Positions 43,237 to 54,980 of a stretch of 56,028 bases of DNA are shown in pieces. Below the pieces are notes generated by a model. It was given only the letters and a program-made list of their open reading frames with translations, had not been told where the DNA came from and did no database searches. The stretch lies in contig JAGPYM010000100.1 of NCBI GenBank assembly GCA_020736575.1, forward strand, positions 1 through 56,028. Reading direction: 5' to 3'. How positions within the stretch are numbered: the first letter of the stretch is position 1; each line of letters begins with the position of its first letter. The stretch is from Thelonectria olida (lineage: Eukaryota > Ascomycota > Sordariomycetes > Hypocreales > Nectriaceae). The translations under genes were made by a program, and so were the position numbers.

Positions 43237-44632
43237 ATGATGTCTGCAACTCACACGCTAAAGCTCAAGATCATCATCAATGGTGCTGGGTTAGGCGGGC
43301 TGGGAGCAGCCATTGGTCTTGCCCGAAAAGGCCATGACGTGACGATTCTTGAGGGCGCGCCTGTCTTGTCAGAGGTACGGTCAAGCATTTTTTGTAACTC
43401 CCTGAGAACGCTTTATTTACATGTTGCTTAAGGTTGGCGCGGGCATTCAAATTCCACCAAACAGCTCGCGAGTGCTGTCAACATATGGCCTTGACTCTAA
43501 GTTCCTCGAAAAGGTTGTGTGGCCTCAGCACTTTGCGTTTAGGCGATACGCTACCGGAGAGATCTTGGGGACAACACCTTTGCATCCTCATCTTTCTGAA
43601 GCGTACGGATTCCCATACTGGTTGATTCATCGAGCGGACTTCCAGTTCGCCCTCTTCGATGCCGCTAAGGAGATGGGCGTTAAAATTAGGCTTGGTTGCT
43701 ATGTGGACTCTGTCAATGTTGGCATTCCGAGTGTGACGCTGGCTACTGGAGAAACCTTGACGGCGGACTTGGTTGTGGGAGCAGATGGCATTCGATCCCG
43801 GACTCGAGCAGCACTTCTCGGGTATAGGAACGTCGAGCCCAACCCAGCCGCAAACTGCTCGTACCGCGCCACGGTTTCCGTGGAAGTTATGTCTATGGAC
43901 CCCGAAATATCTCATCTCATGACGGATGTCAACGCAAACTGCTGGATTGGACCTGATCATCACATCATGGCCTATCCAATCCGTCAGGGGGCCATGTACA
44001 ACATGGTGCTCTCGCATCCCGGCGGTGTTGCCGCGGCCGGTAAATGGAATGAGCCTGGAAACCTGGAAGAGATGCGGGAATGTTACAAAAACTTTGATCC
44101 CATCATCCGAAAGGTAGTCGGTAAAGTGACGAGCTGTCTGAACTGGAAGATTGCCGATTTGCCCAACTTACCAACCTGGGTAAGCAAGAGTGGCAAGGTC
44201 GTCTTGTTGGGAGATGCGGCTCACGCAATGGTGCCCTTCTTGGCGCAGGGTGCCGCTCAGGCAATCGAGGATGGCGCATGCCTTGCCGAATGTCTTGACC
44301 GTGTGCAAAGTCTCTCCGATCTGCCGACTTATCTCAACGCATATGAGACAATCCGTAAGCCTCGTGCCGAACGGGTCCAGAACGGCACCCGTAACAGCAG
44401 CCTTGTTTGGCATTTGCAGGATGGCCCGGAGCAAGAGGCCCGAGACTGTGCGTTCGCACAGATGGCCTCGGGAGCCAGGGATGAAAACGCTGAAGCAGCA
44501 TTGGAGAAGGCCAATCCTAACAGCCTAAGTGGCAAGAAATTTCAGCAATGGTTGTTTGGTTATAATGTTTTCTCGGCGACCAATATTGCGCTCGACCAAA
44601 TGTCCAAAACTGAGGGGAAGATAGATAAATAG
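43237..44632 (+). CDS. FAD-dependent aromatic hydroxylase (salicylate / 3-hydroxybenzoate hydroxylase-like)
   Basis: Two exons (43237-43374, 43433-44632; intron 58 nt, GTACGG...TAAG) join in frame to 445 aa. The FAD-binding Rossmann motif is IIINGAGLGGLGAAIGLAR (GxGxxG at residues 16-21) with the terminal Glu in VTILEGAP. The mid-protein DG motif is GADGIRSRTRAALLG, and the second FAD motif is VLLGDAAHAMVPFLAQGAAQAIEDG. These three define the group A flavin monooxygenases. Size and motif text fit the salicylate-hydroxylase-like fungal group, members of which make catechol, gentisate or similar from monohydroxybenzoates. With a gentisate dioxygenase next door, 6-hydroxylation of 3-hydroxybenzoate or 5-hydroxylation of salicylate to gentisate is the likely role (inference). 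A second ATG (43240) is equivalent. The stop lies just before the A+T-rich block. Confidence 0.93.
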
Positions 44633-44639
44633 ATAGGAG

Positions 44640-45289
44640 AGGAATAGAGTCTAAAGGTTAGTGCTATAACTACTGCTTACTTACACAGGTCTTATATTTA
44701 TTATACTTTCATATTATAATATCATTCTGTATTAAAACCCTATTAAGGTATTATATTAAGCTATTATAATCATTTTAAATTCTCTGCCTCCTAGTTATTT
44801 AAGAGCTTAGTTTTATAAGTTAGACTAAGAGTATAATTAAGTGCTAACTTTTAATTTTCCTATTTTTTATATAGTATTAAACTATTATTTAGAATTCTAT
44901 ATAAAATAGGCTATACTTTTAACTTAGGCCTTTTTTTATAAATACTACTTAGTATGCTATTTCTTACTACTAAAGGGTTCTAATATAAGCAACTGGACTT
45001 TTATACTAGTAAGTTTTATAAAAGAAGTAGTATATTAAAGAGAATAATATACTAGTATTATAAATTAGAAGTTAGGGTTATTAGATATAAATATTAAAAT
45101 AAAAATTATAATAAGAAAGGCTTTAAAAGTAATATTTATAGCAAGACCTTACTAACTTAAGCTAAATTTAAAACGCAGAAGCAGGCTTTTTATTTATTAC
45201 TACTAGAATATATAACTAATAGAGATAATATAGCTAGAAAGAAGTAATATTATTTTTAAAAAAGTAATTAAATTTAGTATAATAATATG
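44640..45289. other. A+T-rich RIP-like DNA, no gene
   Basis: Transition from island 2 into RIP block B. Base composition changes abruptly after the monooxygenase stop. No transposon protein is confidently readable here. Confidence 0.6.
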
Positions 45290-47200
45290 TATAATAAGCA
45301 AGTGGCTCAGACAAGCGAGTGGCTTAAATATGCGAGTGGCTCACGCGATAGTAATAATACAACTGCCTACATTTAGTAATATTTACCCTAACTACTAATA
45401 ATAAGTTCACCTAGTAATAAAGGGCGCTTAATTCTAGCTATTTAAGCAATCTAAAACGACCCAAACCTAAGCGCACGAGCTGCTACTAAGATTTATACTA
45501 TTAGTTAAAGAACGCTTAGCCGTCGCTTAAGGGAATACCCTTATAATATAATAGCATGCCCAATTTGTAAAAGCTGTTAAATCTAGAGGAGAAAATAATT
45601 GTTAAGTATACTCTTAATCTAGATTTACGATTATTTCCTCCCCAATTTTATAATATAAAAGATATAGCTAATTAACTGCTTGCTAACTATAATATGCCTT
45701 TAGTTAGTAAGCGCTAGGCTTTAAACTTTATTAAATAATAACTAGAGCTTAAAATGCATTTTATATATAAATATAACTATAAAAAGGCCTAATATAAAAA
45801 TTTAAATATTATTTAAAATTAGTTTTAACTTATATAATATATAATTATAAAATATAGTTTTTAAAAGTTAAATATTTATAACTTTAATAAAACTAGGTGT
45901 ATAATAGGAATTATTTTAATTAAAATAGTTATTATAAAAGCTAAATAATATAAAAAACTAAAAATAGTATAATTAGAAAATAAAAAATAAGTTATTATAA
46001 TTTAAAGTATTAATTTCTAAAAGTAAGTAATTTTACTATTTATTATTATTATAAGTTAATATTACCTTATAGCCTAATATAATAAAAGGATTTTACTTTA
46101 AAACTAGGTTATTATAACTTTAAATAATAGCTAAATAATAAATAAAAGAGGCTTAAAATGGATCTAGCATTTTAATAAGTGTTTAAAGTTATATTTTTCT
46201 AGCTCTTATTACCTTTTTATATTAAATAAACATAAGAGCTACTATTTAACTAAATTTAAACTATTTTATAAAAAGAATAAGATTATTACTCTTTATATAC
46301 TTTTATATTTATTTTATATTTTCTAGTTATTTAATATTAACTACTTTAGGCCGCTTAAATAAGCCTATAGTTAATAAATTAAAAATATATTAAAAACCCA
46401 AATTATATATATTACTAAGGTTAACTTCTTTCCTATATTTTAAGCTGCATTTTAAAGTGTAATATTAGAAAAGAATATTTATAAAGGTTTTTAAAGTATA
46501 AGAATTATACCCTATAATTTAGAAAGTGTACTTTCTCTATTAGATGTTAAATTATAAACTCTATTACCTGCAGTAGGAGATTTTAAATTGCCTAATATTT
46601 AGGTTCTAAAGACCCTAAATAACCCAATTTAAGCTATTTTATAAACTAATTTTATTAAAAGTTAAATTAGCTATTATTAGGGAAGCTCTCCGATATCAAT
46701 TTAGCTACTATAGACCAATTTGTAAAGGGGGCGCGAGGAATAATATACTATATAGTATTACTAAAGGCAGAGGTAAACGAGCTTCGGGAGGCAAATGTAA
46801 CACTTAGCCGGCAGTAGAGGGCGAAAAAATCACATCTCTGGCTTTTAGGGAGTATAATAGTAGCCGAGGGGCAGGAGCTATAAGATTAGAGGGAAATTAT
46901 TAATTAGATATAGCAGGAAGCGCAGTAGAGTAGTAGTTGGAAGAGGTGGACGGAGAGAAGGGATCGGCAATATAGAAGATGCAGGCAACCTAAGCATAAT
47001 GCGCATACTTGTGAAATTAATATAAATAAGTTGAAAAAAGGGATTAGTAATTAATTTAATTAATTCTAAATATTATAATTGTTTTATTTTAATATTTAAT
47101 AGTAAAGGTATAATTAGGTAAGCTACTTACTTATTTAAGCTACTTGCTTATTTAAGCTACTTGCTTATTTAAGCTACTTACTTATTATATATAATAATAA
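45290..47200 (+). mobile_element. RIP-mutated Fot1/pogo-type DNA transposon
   Basis: About 1.9 kb. The left end carries three copies of an AAGCGAGTGGCTTAAATA-like unit (45297-45345). The right end carries four 17-bp units AGCTACTTGCTTATTTA (about 47118-47185) that are the inverse complement of the left units after C-to-T change, so these are terminal/subterminal inverted repeats. Between them, the plus strand read through stops follows a pogo/Fot1 transposase. An HTH-like N-terminus contains IVKYILNLDLR-like text (ETIVKY...FPPQFYNIEDIA) near 45590-45690. A DDE domain follows (NIYNFNKT near 45860; ITLYILLYLFYIFQLFN near 46290). The C-terminus has RRCRQPKHNAHTC near 46978-47015, a zinc-knuckle-like end. 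The last 330 bp of the coding part (46680-47020) are less A+T-rich. The outer boundaries are approximate. Confidence 0.82.
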
Positions 47201-47271
47201 GCTAATATTAATAAAGGAAAAAAGGCTTAAAATTAAAAAAGTTATAAGAATAATATTAATAAGTATATGTT

Positions 47272-47612
47272 ATTTATTATAGCCTAGTTTACTATATAGG
47301 GCTAAAAAAGGCTATTATATATTATAATAATTATAATTAATATAATTATTAACTGACTTTTTACTTTATAATATAATAGTTTAATATAACTATTATACTA
47401 TTTTAATAGTATTTTAAAAAGCTTAGGGCTAAAAGAAATAATATAATTTATATAAATATAAAAAGCTAATATAATAATATATATAATAGTTATATTAAAC
47501 TATTATATTTTAAAGTAAAAGATTAATTAATAATTATATTAATTATAATTATAATAATATATAATAGCTCTTTTAAGCCTTATATAGTAAGCTAGGCAAT
47601 AATAATATAATT
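47272..47612. repeat. Large inverted repeat (arms about 125 bp, spacer about 85 bp)
   Basis: The left arm begins TAGCCTAGTTTACTATATAGG and runs to about 47400. The right arm, about 47485-47612, is its inverse complement with scattered differences and ends TATATAGTAAGCTAGGCAAT. The arms include the shared run TATTATATATTATAATAATT. It has the form of a foldback or MITE-like element. Low sequence complexity makes chance contributions likely at the edges, but the GC-containing outer parts pair well. Confidence 0.7.
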
Positions 47613-48639
47613 ATACTAATTAAATTAATTTAAAAAAGACTATTATTATAATAAGAAAAATAGCTATTATAATAATAATACTTATTAATTTTAATAATTA
47701 TAAAGAACTTATATAAAAAAAAAGCTAGTTAGTAATATAATAACCTTTTTAAAATTATATATATAAAAATAAATATAATAATTATAATTTATATAAAAAT
47801 ATAATTGAAAATAGTTATTATACTGATATAATATAATAAAATATAACTTATATTATAAAGCTTTTTAAAAATATAAATAGTAGTATTTATAATATTTAAT
47901 AGTAATAATATATTTATAAAAAATACTTGTAAGAGTTAAGGTTTTTAAAGTATTTTAATTTCTATTATTATTAAATTGAATAAATATAATATTAAAATTA
48001 ACTTTTAATAAAAGAATTTAAAAAGTAATAAAAATATTAAAAGAGCTAAAAATATAAATAATAAAAATTAAAGTTTTAATTAATAATAACTTTCTAATTA
48101 AAATAGTATTAAAAGGTATTAATAAAAGTAATAATAATTATTATAAGTAAGATTTTTATAATTAGTAATTTTTATTATTTTATAAACTCTTTAATATATT
48201 TTACTATTAATTGCCTTATTGTATTTTATTAATTTAAATACTTTTAATTATTTTAACCTTTTTTAAACTTTCCTTTTTTTTTAACCTTTTTAGCCTCCCA
48301 CTTTTTTAACTCTTATATTAACTTGACCACTTTTTATTTTTAAATTTTCCTTTATAGCATTTTAAGTAACTTTTAATTATTACTATTATATATAATAGCT
48401 TTTAAAGTTATACTTATAATATTTCATAAGATTATTTTAATAAATCGCTTATTATTATTATTAAAATAGTTTTTTCTTTCCTTTTAAAAAGTTATATAAG
48501 GTTTTTAACTTTCTATTTAAAAAAGTTATAATAGTATTAATATATATTAAGTCTTTTAATTAGAATCTTATAGCTTAAAATAACTAAGTTAATCCTTTAA
48601 TTAATACTTAATAATATATTTATTATTTGTTAAAATAAG

Positions 48640-50766
48640 CTTAATACTAGTATATAATAAAGGTTAATATAAGTAAAACCCAGCCTTGTATCTATTATAA
48701 TAAGCTTTTTTATAGGGTTTACAATTAGCTTTTAAATAAAAATCCTTATTAAGTAAACCTTACTAAAAGAACCTTATTTTAAGCTTTTAATATAAAAGTA
48801 CTAGTTAATAGTATATGTATATTAAATAGTATAAAAATGCTTAGGAGTTATAACTCTTTTAAGTGCCTATTATAATCTCTTATTAGCTTAATATACTTAA
48901 GGAAATCTATATATTTTAATATATAATAAGTAATTATATAGCTTTTATTATCTAATTGGATTATATTATATTTAATTAATAAAAAGTTAAGTATTTTAAC
49001 TATTATTATTATTATTAGTATTAAAAAAGCTAATAATTTTAGCATATAATAGAGGTTAATATAGGCTAAACCCTAGCTTTATATTTATTATAATAAGCTT
49101 TTTAATAGGGCTTACAATTAGTTTTAAAATGAAAGTCCCTACTAAGTAAACCTTACTTAAGGAACCTTATTTACTAATATTTTAACTATTATATATTATA
49201 TTATTAGTTAAGTTATGCGGATTAGGGTTAAATAGAAAGGTACTTTTATATTAAAAACTTAAAATATAGTTTTTTAAATAAGGTTTACTTAATAGGGACT
49301 TTTATTTTAAAAATCATTTTAAGCCCTATTAAGATACTTATTATAATAAATATAAAGCTAGGGTTTAACTTATATTAATTTCTATTATATATTTAAATTA
49401 TTAGCCTTTTTAATAATAATATAAAATAATTTATTTAAATATATTAATATATATAAAAGGAAAAAGTTAAAAGTATATTTCTTTTTTTTTTCTATTAAAT
49501 TAATAAAATAGGCCTTTTTATTTATTTAAACTACTTTATATATAGTATTTAAATCTTTTATTAGTTATAATTTCTTACTTTTTTTATTTTTATTTTTATT
49601 TTATATAGTAGTAGTTTTCTATTTATAATTAGTTAATTTAATATAAAAAAAACCTTTTCATTTTATAATATTTTCTATTATTAATAGCTAGGTTTTATTA
49701 CTAATAAATTTAATAACTTTATTTTTTAAAAATATTTTATTATAAATAATAATACTAATATTTATATTAAAAAGACTTATAAACTTTTAAATCTTATTTT
49801 TTAAAAACTTTTTATACTTTTTATATATAACTTTTAAAAAATAATTTAGTTTTATTATTTTAAAAAGTAGGAAAATAGTTAAATAGTAAAAGTTAAAAAT
49901 AGTAATTTTAAAATAAATAGTTAAAAAAAGGGTTAAAAAAGTAAAATATTATATTTATAATTTAATATAAATTCTTACTTTTAATATTAAAAATTAATAT
50001 AAGTATTAACTTAAATTATAAATAGAAAATATAATAAACTTTACTTTTTTTTTTAATATTATTATTTTAATAGAAAAATAAAAAAAGTATATAAATATTA
50101 ATAGTTATTTTATTATAATTAGGTAGAATTAGGCAATTAGAGTCTTTAAAAGTAATAAACTTATATTTTATATTTTTAACTATATTTTAAATAATATTTT
50201 TACTTAAGGCAGCTATTTTAAAACTAATATTTAATTAATAAGTCTTTTAAATAGTTATATATATTATTAGTTTTATTTAAATAAATAGAATTAATATTAA
50301 TTACTTTTAATTATTAGCTTAATACTTAAAACTAATACTAATAATTAATTATTTAAATAAGTAAATTTATAATTTATTTGAAAGTTTTAAGTTTTATTTT
50401 TATATTATTATAATTATTTATTAAAATAAGGGAATTTATTTCTATTATATTATATTATAAACTAACTTATATTTTTTATTTAATATTTTATATTATTAAC
50501 TATTTTACCTTAAGTTTCTATTAAAATTATAAGCTTATAATTAGAATTTACTTTATAATTAGTAATTTCTATTATTATATAAACTCTTAATATATTTTAC
50601 TATCTAGTTACCTTACTCTATTTCTATTAAAATATGGTTTTTTAAGTAAGGTTTACTTAGTAGGGACTTTTACTTTAAAACTAATTGTAAGCCCTATTAA
50701 AAAGCTTATTATAATAGATATAAGGCTAGGGTTAAGCTTATATTAACTTCTATTATATGTTTAAAT
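48640..50766. repeat. About 125-bp repeat, two copies in each orientation
   Basis: Copies at about 48655-48780 and 49050-49175 (with TTATTATAATAAGCTTTTTAATAGGG) and inverted copies at about 49270-49395 and 50638-50765 (TTTACTTAGTAGGGACTTTT). They share TAAACCCTAGCTTTATAT and its complement. All are C-to-T / G-to-A diverged. The family is unknown. Confidence 0.7.
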
Positions 50767-51314
50767 CTTTAGCCTTTTTAATAATAATAATTAGAATTTA
50801 ATTAATATATTTTATTTTTATTTTATTTACTATTTTTAAAATTCCTAACTTATTCCTTTAATTTTTAATTTTATATTTTAAAAGTTCCCTTTTATTTAAC
50901 TTATTTAAAATAAGTAATAAAAAGCGTTATATATTTTTATTTCTATTAATTATATTTTATATTTAATTAATTTATTATAGCTTTTAAATATATATTTTCC
51001 TTTTAATAATTTATAAAATTAATAGTTAATTAATTATATTAAGCTTAAAAAAACTAATATATACTAATAGTTAATAGTAAGTATTATATAATTATAATTA
51101 TATTTTTTAATATAAGGGCTAATTATATATATAAGTATTTTTATTAAAGCTAATATAATTATTAAATATATTAAATCTTATTAATTTAAAGCTAAATACT
51201 TTTAAGCTTATTATAACTTTTAAATAATTGTAAAATAAATATAAAATATAATATAAAAATAATTCTATTATTTATTATACTAGCTTATAATCTTAAAATT
51301 ATTTTTTATTATTT

Positions 51315-51428
51315 ATAATACTTTATATTTTTTATAATACTTTATATTTTTTATAATACTTTATATTTTTTATAATACTTTATATTTTTTATAATACTTT
51401 ATATTTTTTATAATACTTTATATTTTTT
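51315..51428. repeat. 19-bp tandem repeat, six copies
   Basis: Unit ATAATACTTTATATTTTTT, six nearly perfect copies. The same unit occurs once at the left edge of the later copy of the 450-bp repeat (near 54536), so the array probably grew inside that repeat. Confidence 0.85.
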
Positions 51429-51429
51429 A

Positions 51430-54400
51430 TAACTAGGCCTATTTTATATTATTTATAAAAGGAAAGCTTTTAGCTTTTAAGCACAGTTAAAATTAAACGC
51501 CTTTATAAGTAATTAGTTATAATATATAGCCTTATAATTATAAAGGCTAGAGCTATAGTAGAAAATAAAGGTTAAAAGCTTTAGGAGGAGATGGAAGAAT
51601 AGGGAGTAAAAATATTTAAATTCTAATAGAATATTCAAATTTAGCAAATTAAGGCAGTTATAAAGATATAAAAAAGGTTCTAATTAATTATATATTTATT
51701 ATAAATATTAATAATTAGATTAGGTTGGATAAGGGGAGGAAAACCCTTATCTTTTATATATAATAAATTGGGTTCTATTAGCCCTAGGTAAAAGATATAT
51801 ATATTAAATAAAAACTCTATTATTCCTCTATTTAATAGTATTTAGAATGCTTATATAAGTGTATTCCTTCTTATTTAAATAGTTAGTTAAAAGTGGAAGA
51901 CTTAAAAGATATATTAGATTATTTTATATTCTAATATATTTTCCTATTTAGGATTATATGCTTTATTAGGGTAGATATTGCCTATTAGAGTAAGGATAGT
52001 ATATACTAGTAGGTCTGCCTTTTTAATTTAAAAATAAGTAAAATATTTTAAATAAAAATATAATTAATAAAGTATATAGGGTAAAAAATATATTATTATA
52101 ATCCTTATATTTTTATAGATTTAATAATAAAATTTATTCTTTTAATAAGTAAAGTGTATTTAAATTATTTTATTTTATATATTTAAGCTTATATAAAAAC
52201 TAGCTTTTATAATAATTAACTAATTAAATTTAATAGCTAATATAATATACCTTAGCTTTTAAACTAACTTTTAGCTTTTATAATATTAGAAAAATCTACT
52301 AATTATATTTAATTATTTATATACTAATATAGCATGGGCCAATTAGAAAGCCCTTTTATATATAGCTTAGGAGTATTATAAAATTTACTTGCACTTAACT
52401 AGCTGCTAGCTGCTGGAATTAAACTAACTACAGTTTTATTTTTAACCCAGATTCCTAATTTAAGAGGTTTAGCTTAATTATAACTAGAGATATATATTTT
52501 AAAACGGGCTATATTATTTATAAGGGAAAAACTTTTAACTTTTATGCGCGTATAAAATTAAACGCCTCTATAAGCTATTAGCTATAATATATAGCCTTAT
52601 AATTATTTAACTAATAGTTAATATAATATGCTTTAGCTTTTAAATAAACTTTTAGCTTTTATAATATTAGGAAATCTACTAATTATATTTAATTATTTAT
52701 ATATTAATATAATATAAACTAATTAGAAAGCCCTTTTATATATAACTTAAAAGTATTATAAAAATTACTTGCACTTAACTAGCTACTAGTTATTAAAATT
52801 AAACTAATTATAATTTATTTATTTTTAACTTAAGTTTCTATTTTAAAAGGTTTAACTTAATTATAACTAGAAATATACTATTATATTTTAAGTTAGAAAA
52901 GTTATTTTTTATATAATTATATTTAAATAGTTTAAAAGTTTCCTAAAGTTTCAAACTATATTAGAGTTTAATATTTAATAGTATTAAAATATAAACTAGC
53001 TTTTATTATAAGTATTAGTATTTATATATTAATAAAAATAAAATGCATTTTAATAAATAAGTTTTATTTATTAAATTAATACAACTTACTTAATAAATAA
53101 AAGTTATTAATAATTATATAATAGAGCTTTATAATATTTTAAAATAGAAATAATAGAAAAATAAATAGTAATTATTTATAAAATATTATTTAATAATAAC
53201 TTGGACTAAAAGGACTAATATTATAACTAATAAATTCTCATTTATAATATTTTATATTTTTTATAGCTAGCTGTATTTTTTATTTTATATAAGGGGAATA
53301 CCTCTAGCTTTTAAGTATGCTTAAAATTAAACGCTCTTATAAGCAATTAGCTATAATATATAACCTTATAATTAACTAATTAATTTAATAGCTAATATAA
53401 TATATTTTAGCTTTTAAAACTAGCTTTTAGTTTTTATAATACTTAGAAAATCTACTAATTATATTTAATTATTTATATATTAATATAGCGCAGCCCAATT
53501 AGAAAGCCCTTATATATATAGCTTAAAAGTATTATAAAATTGCTTGCACTTAACTAGTTACTAGCTATTAAAACTAAATTAATTACAGTTTCTTTTATTT
53601 CTAATTTAGATTTTTAATTTAAAAGGTTTAGCTTAATTATAACTAGAAATATACTATTATACCTTAAGTTAAATAACTAATAAATTATAATATTAAAATT
53701 TTAAAATAACTCTAGCCTTTTATATATATTTTATTATAATACTTTTTAAGTTTTAATTATTTAGCTTTTTTAATAATTTAATTATAGTTAAATAACTCTC
53801 TTTTTACTTAATAAAATATAGAATTTATCTTTTAATTATTATATAAATACTTAAATACTTATTAAATTTACTATATTTTATTAAAGAAAAATTTATTTAG
53901 TTATTAGTTTAAAAAGTTTATTAAACTCTTAAATTTATTTAAGTATTTTAAAGCTTTAATTAAAAAAAAAAACTAAAGCTTTTAAATATTATTTTTTTAA
54001 CTCTATTAACTATTAAAAGTTAAATAGTATTAAATCGTAATAATATTCTTGTTAATATTAACTTAAATGCACTTTTTAATTTCTATTTATTTTAAGCTTT
54101 AAATAGTATTTAAAATTCTTATAATTTTCTATTTATACTTTTAACTATTAATTATAATCTTATTTTAATAATAAACTTTTAGAATTAAATAACTATTAAT
54201 AACTAGCTTTATATAAGTACTAACTATTTTATAAAACTTAAATTAAAGTTTCTATTTATATTAAATTTATTATTAATTATGTAAAAAAGGGCTTTAAAAT
54301 AATAGTAAAATAATATAAAATAAATTATAATAAAATATAAGAATTAAATTAAAAAATAAAAGAATATTACAAAACAATATATTATTTTATATTAACTATT

Positions 54401-54980
54401 TTTAAACTAGTTAAATTTTATAATAAACTATTTAATAAGTTTTATACTTTTACTTTTATAAACTCTACTTATAGCTATTTAAATAACTTATAAAATAATT
54501 AATTTAATTTTAAAAATTGCTTTTAAAATCCCTTTATTATTTATAATACTTTATATTTTCTATAGCTAGCCCTATTTTATATTATTTATATATAGAAAAC
54601 TTCTAGCTTTTAAATACATATAAGATTAAACGCCCTTATAAGCAATTAGCTATAATATATAGCCTTAAAATAAACTAATTTAATTTAATAGCTAATATAA
54701 TATACCTTGGCTTTTAAAACTAGCTTTTAGCTCTTATAATTTTAGGAAAATCTACTAATTATATTTAATTATTTGCATATTAATATAATGTAAACTAATT
54801 CGAGAGCCCTTTTATATATGGCTTAGGAGTATTATTAAAATTACTTGTACTTAACTAGCTACTAGCTGCTAGAATTAAACTAATTGCAGTTTTCTTTTTA
54901 TTTTAACTTAAGTTCCCAATTTAAAAGGTTTGGCTTAATTGCAACTAGAGATGTGCTACTATACCCCAAGCTGGGAAAAT
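51430..54980 (+). repeat. Dispersed 450-bp repeat, four RIP-mutated copies
   Basis: Module A (AATTAAACGCCTTTATAAG, TAGTTATAATATATAGCC) and module B (AATCTACTAATTATATTT, AGAAAGCCCTTTTATATA, CTTGCACTTAACTAGCTG, TTTAGCTTAATTATAACTAG) occur in the same order and orientation. Copy 1 is split: A at about 51430-51540, B at about 52205-52535. Copy 2 is at about 52505-52885, copy 3 at about 53240-53690, copy 4 at about 54530-54980. The unit has no readable coding content. Solo LTRs or a satellite-like family are both possible. Confidence 0.75.

Noticed and set aside
47105..47188. Stand-alone 17-bp minisatellite
   Set aside because: The units are the inverse complement of those at 45297-45345, so they are better explained as the right end of the Fot1-like element.
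48848..49045. 65-codon Ile/Leu/Lys-rich frame that looks like a membrane peptide
   Set aside because: It lies in RIP-mutated A+T-rich DNA, overlaps a dispersed repeat, and is low-complexity; chance translation of TTA/ATT/ATA repeats explains it.
51315..51428. CRISPR-like regularly spaced repeats
   Set aside because: The units are directly contiguous with no spacers, A+T-only, and in a eukaryotic genome; this is a simple tandem repeat.
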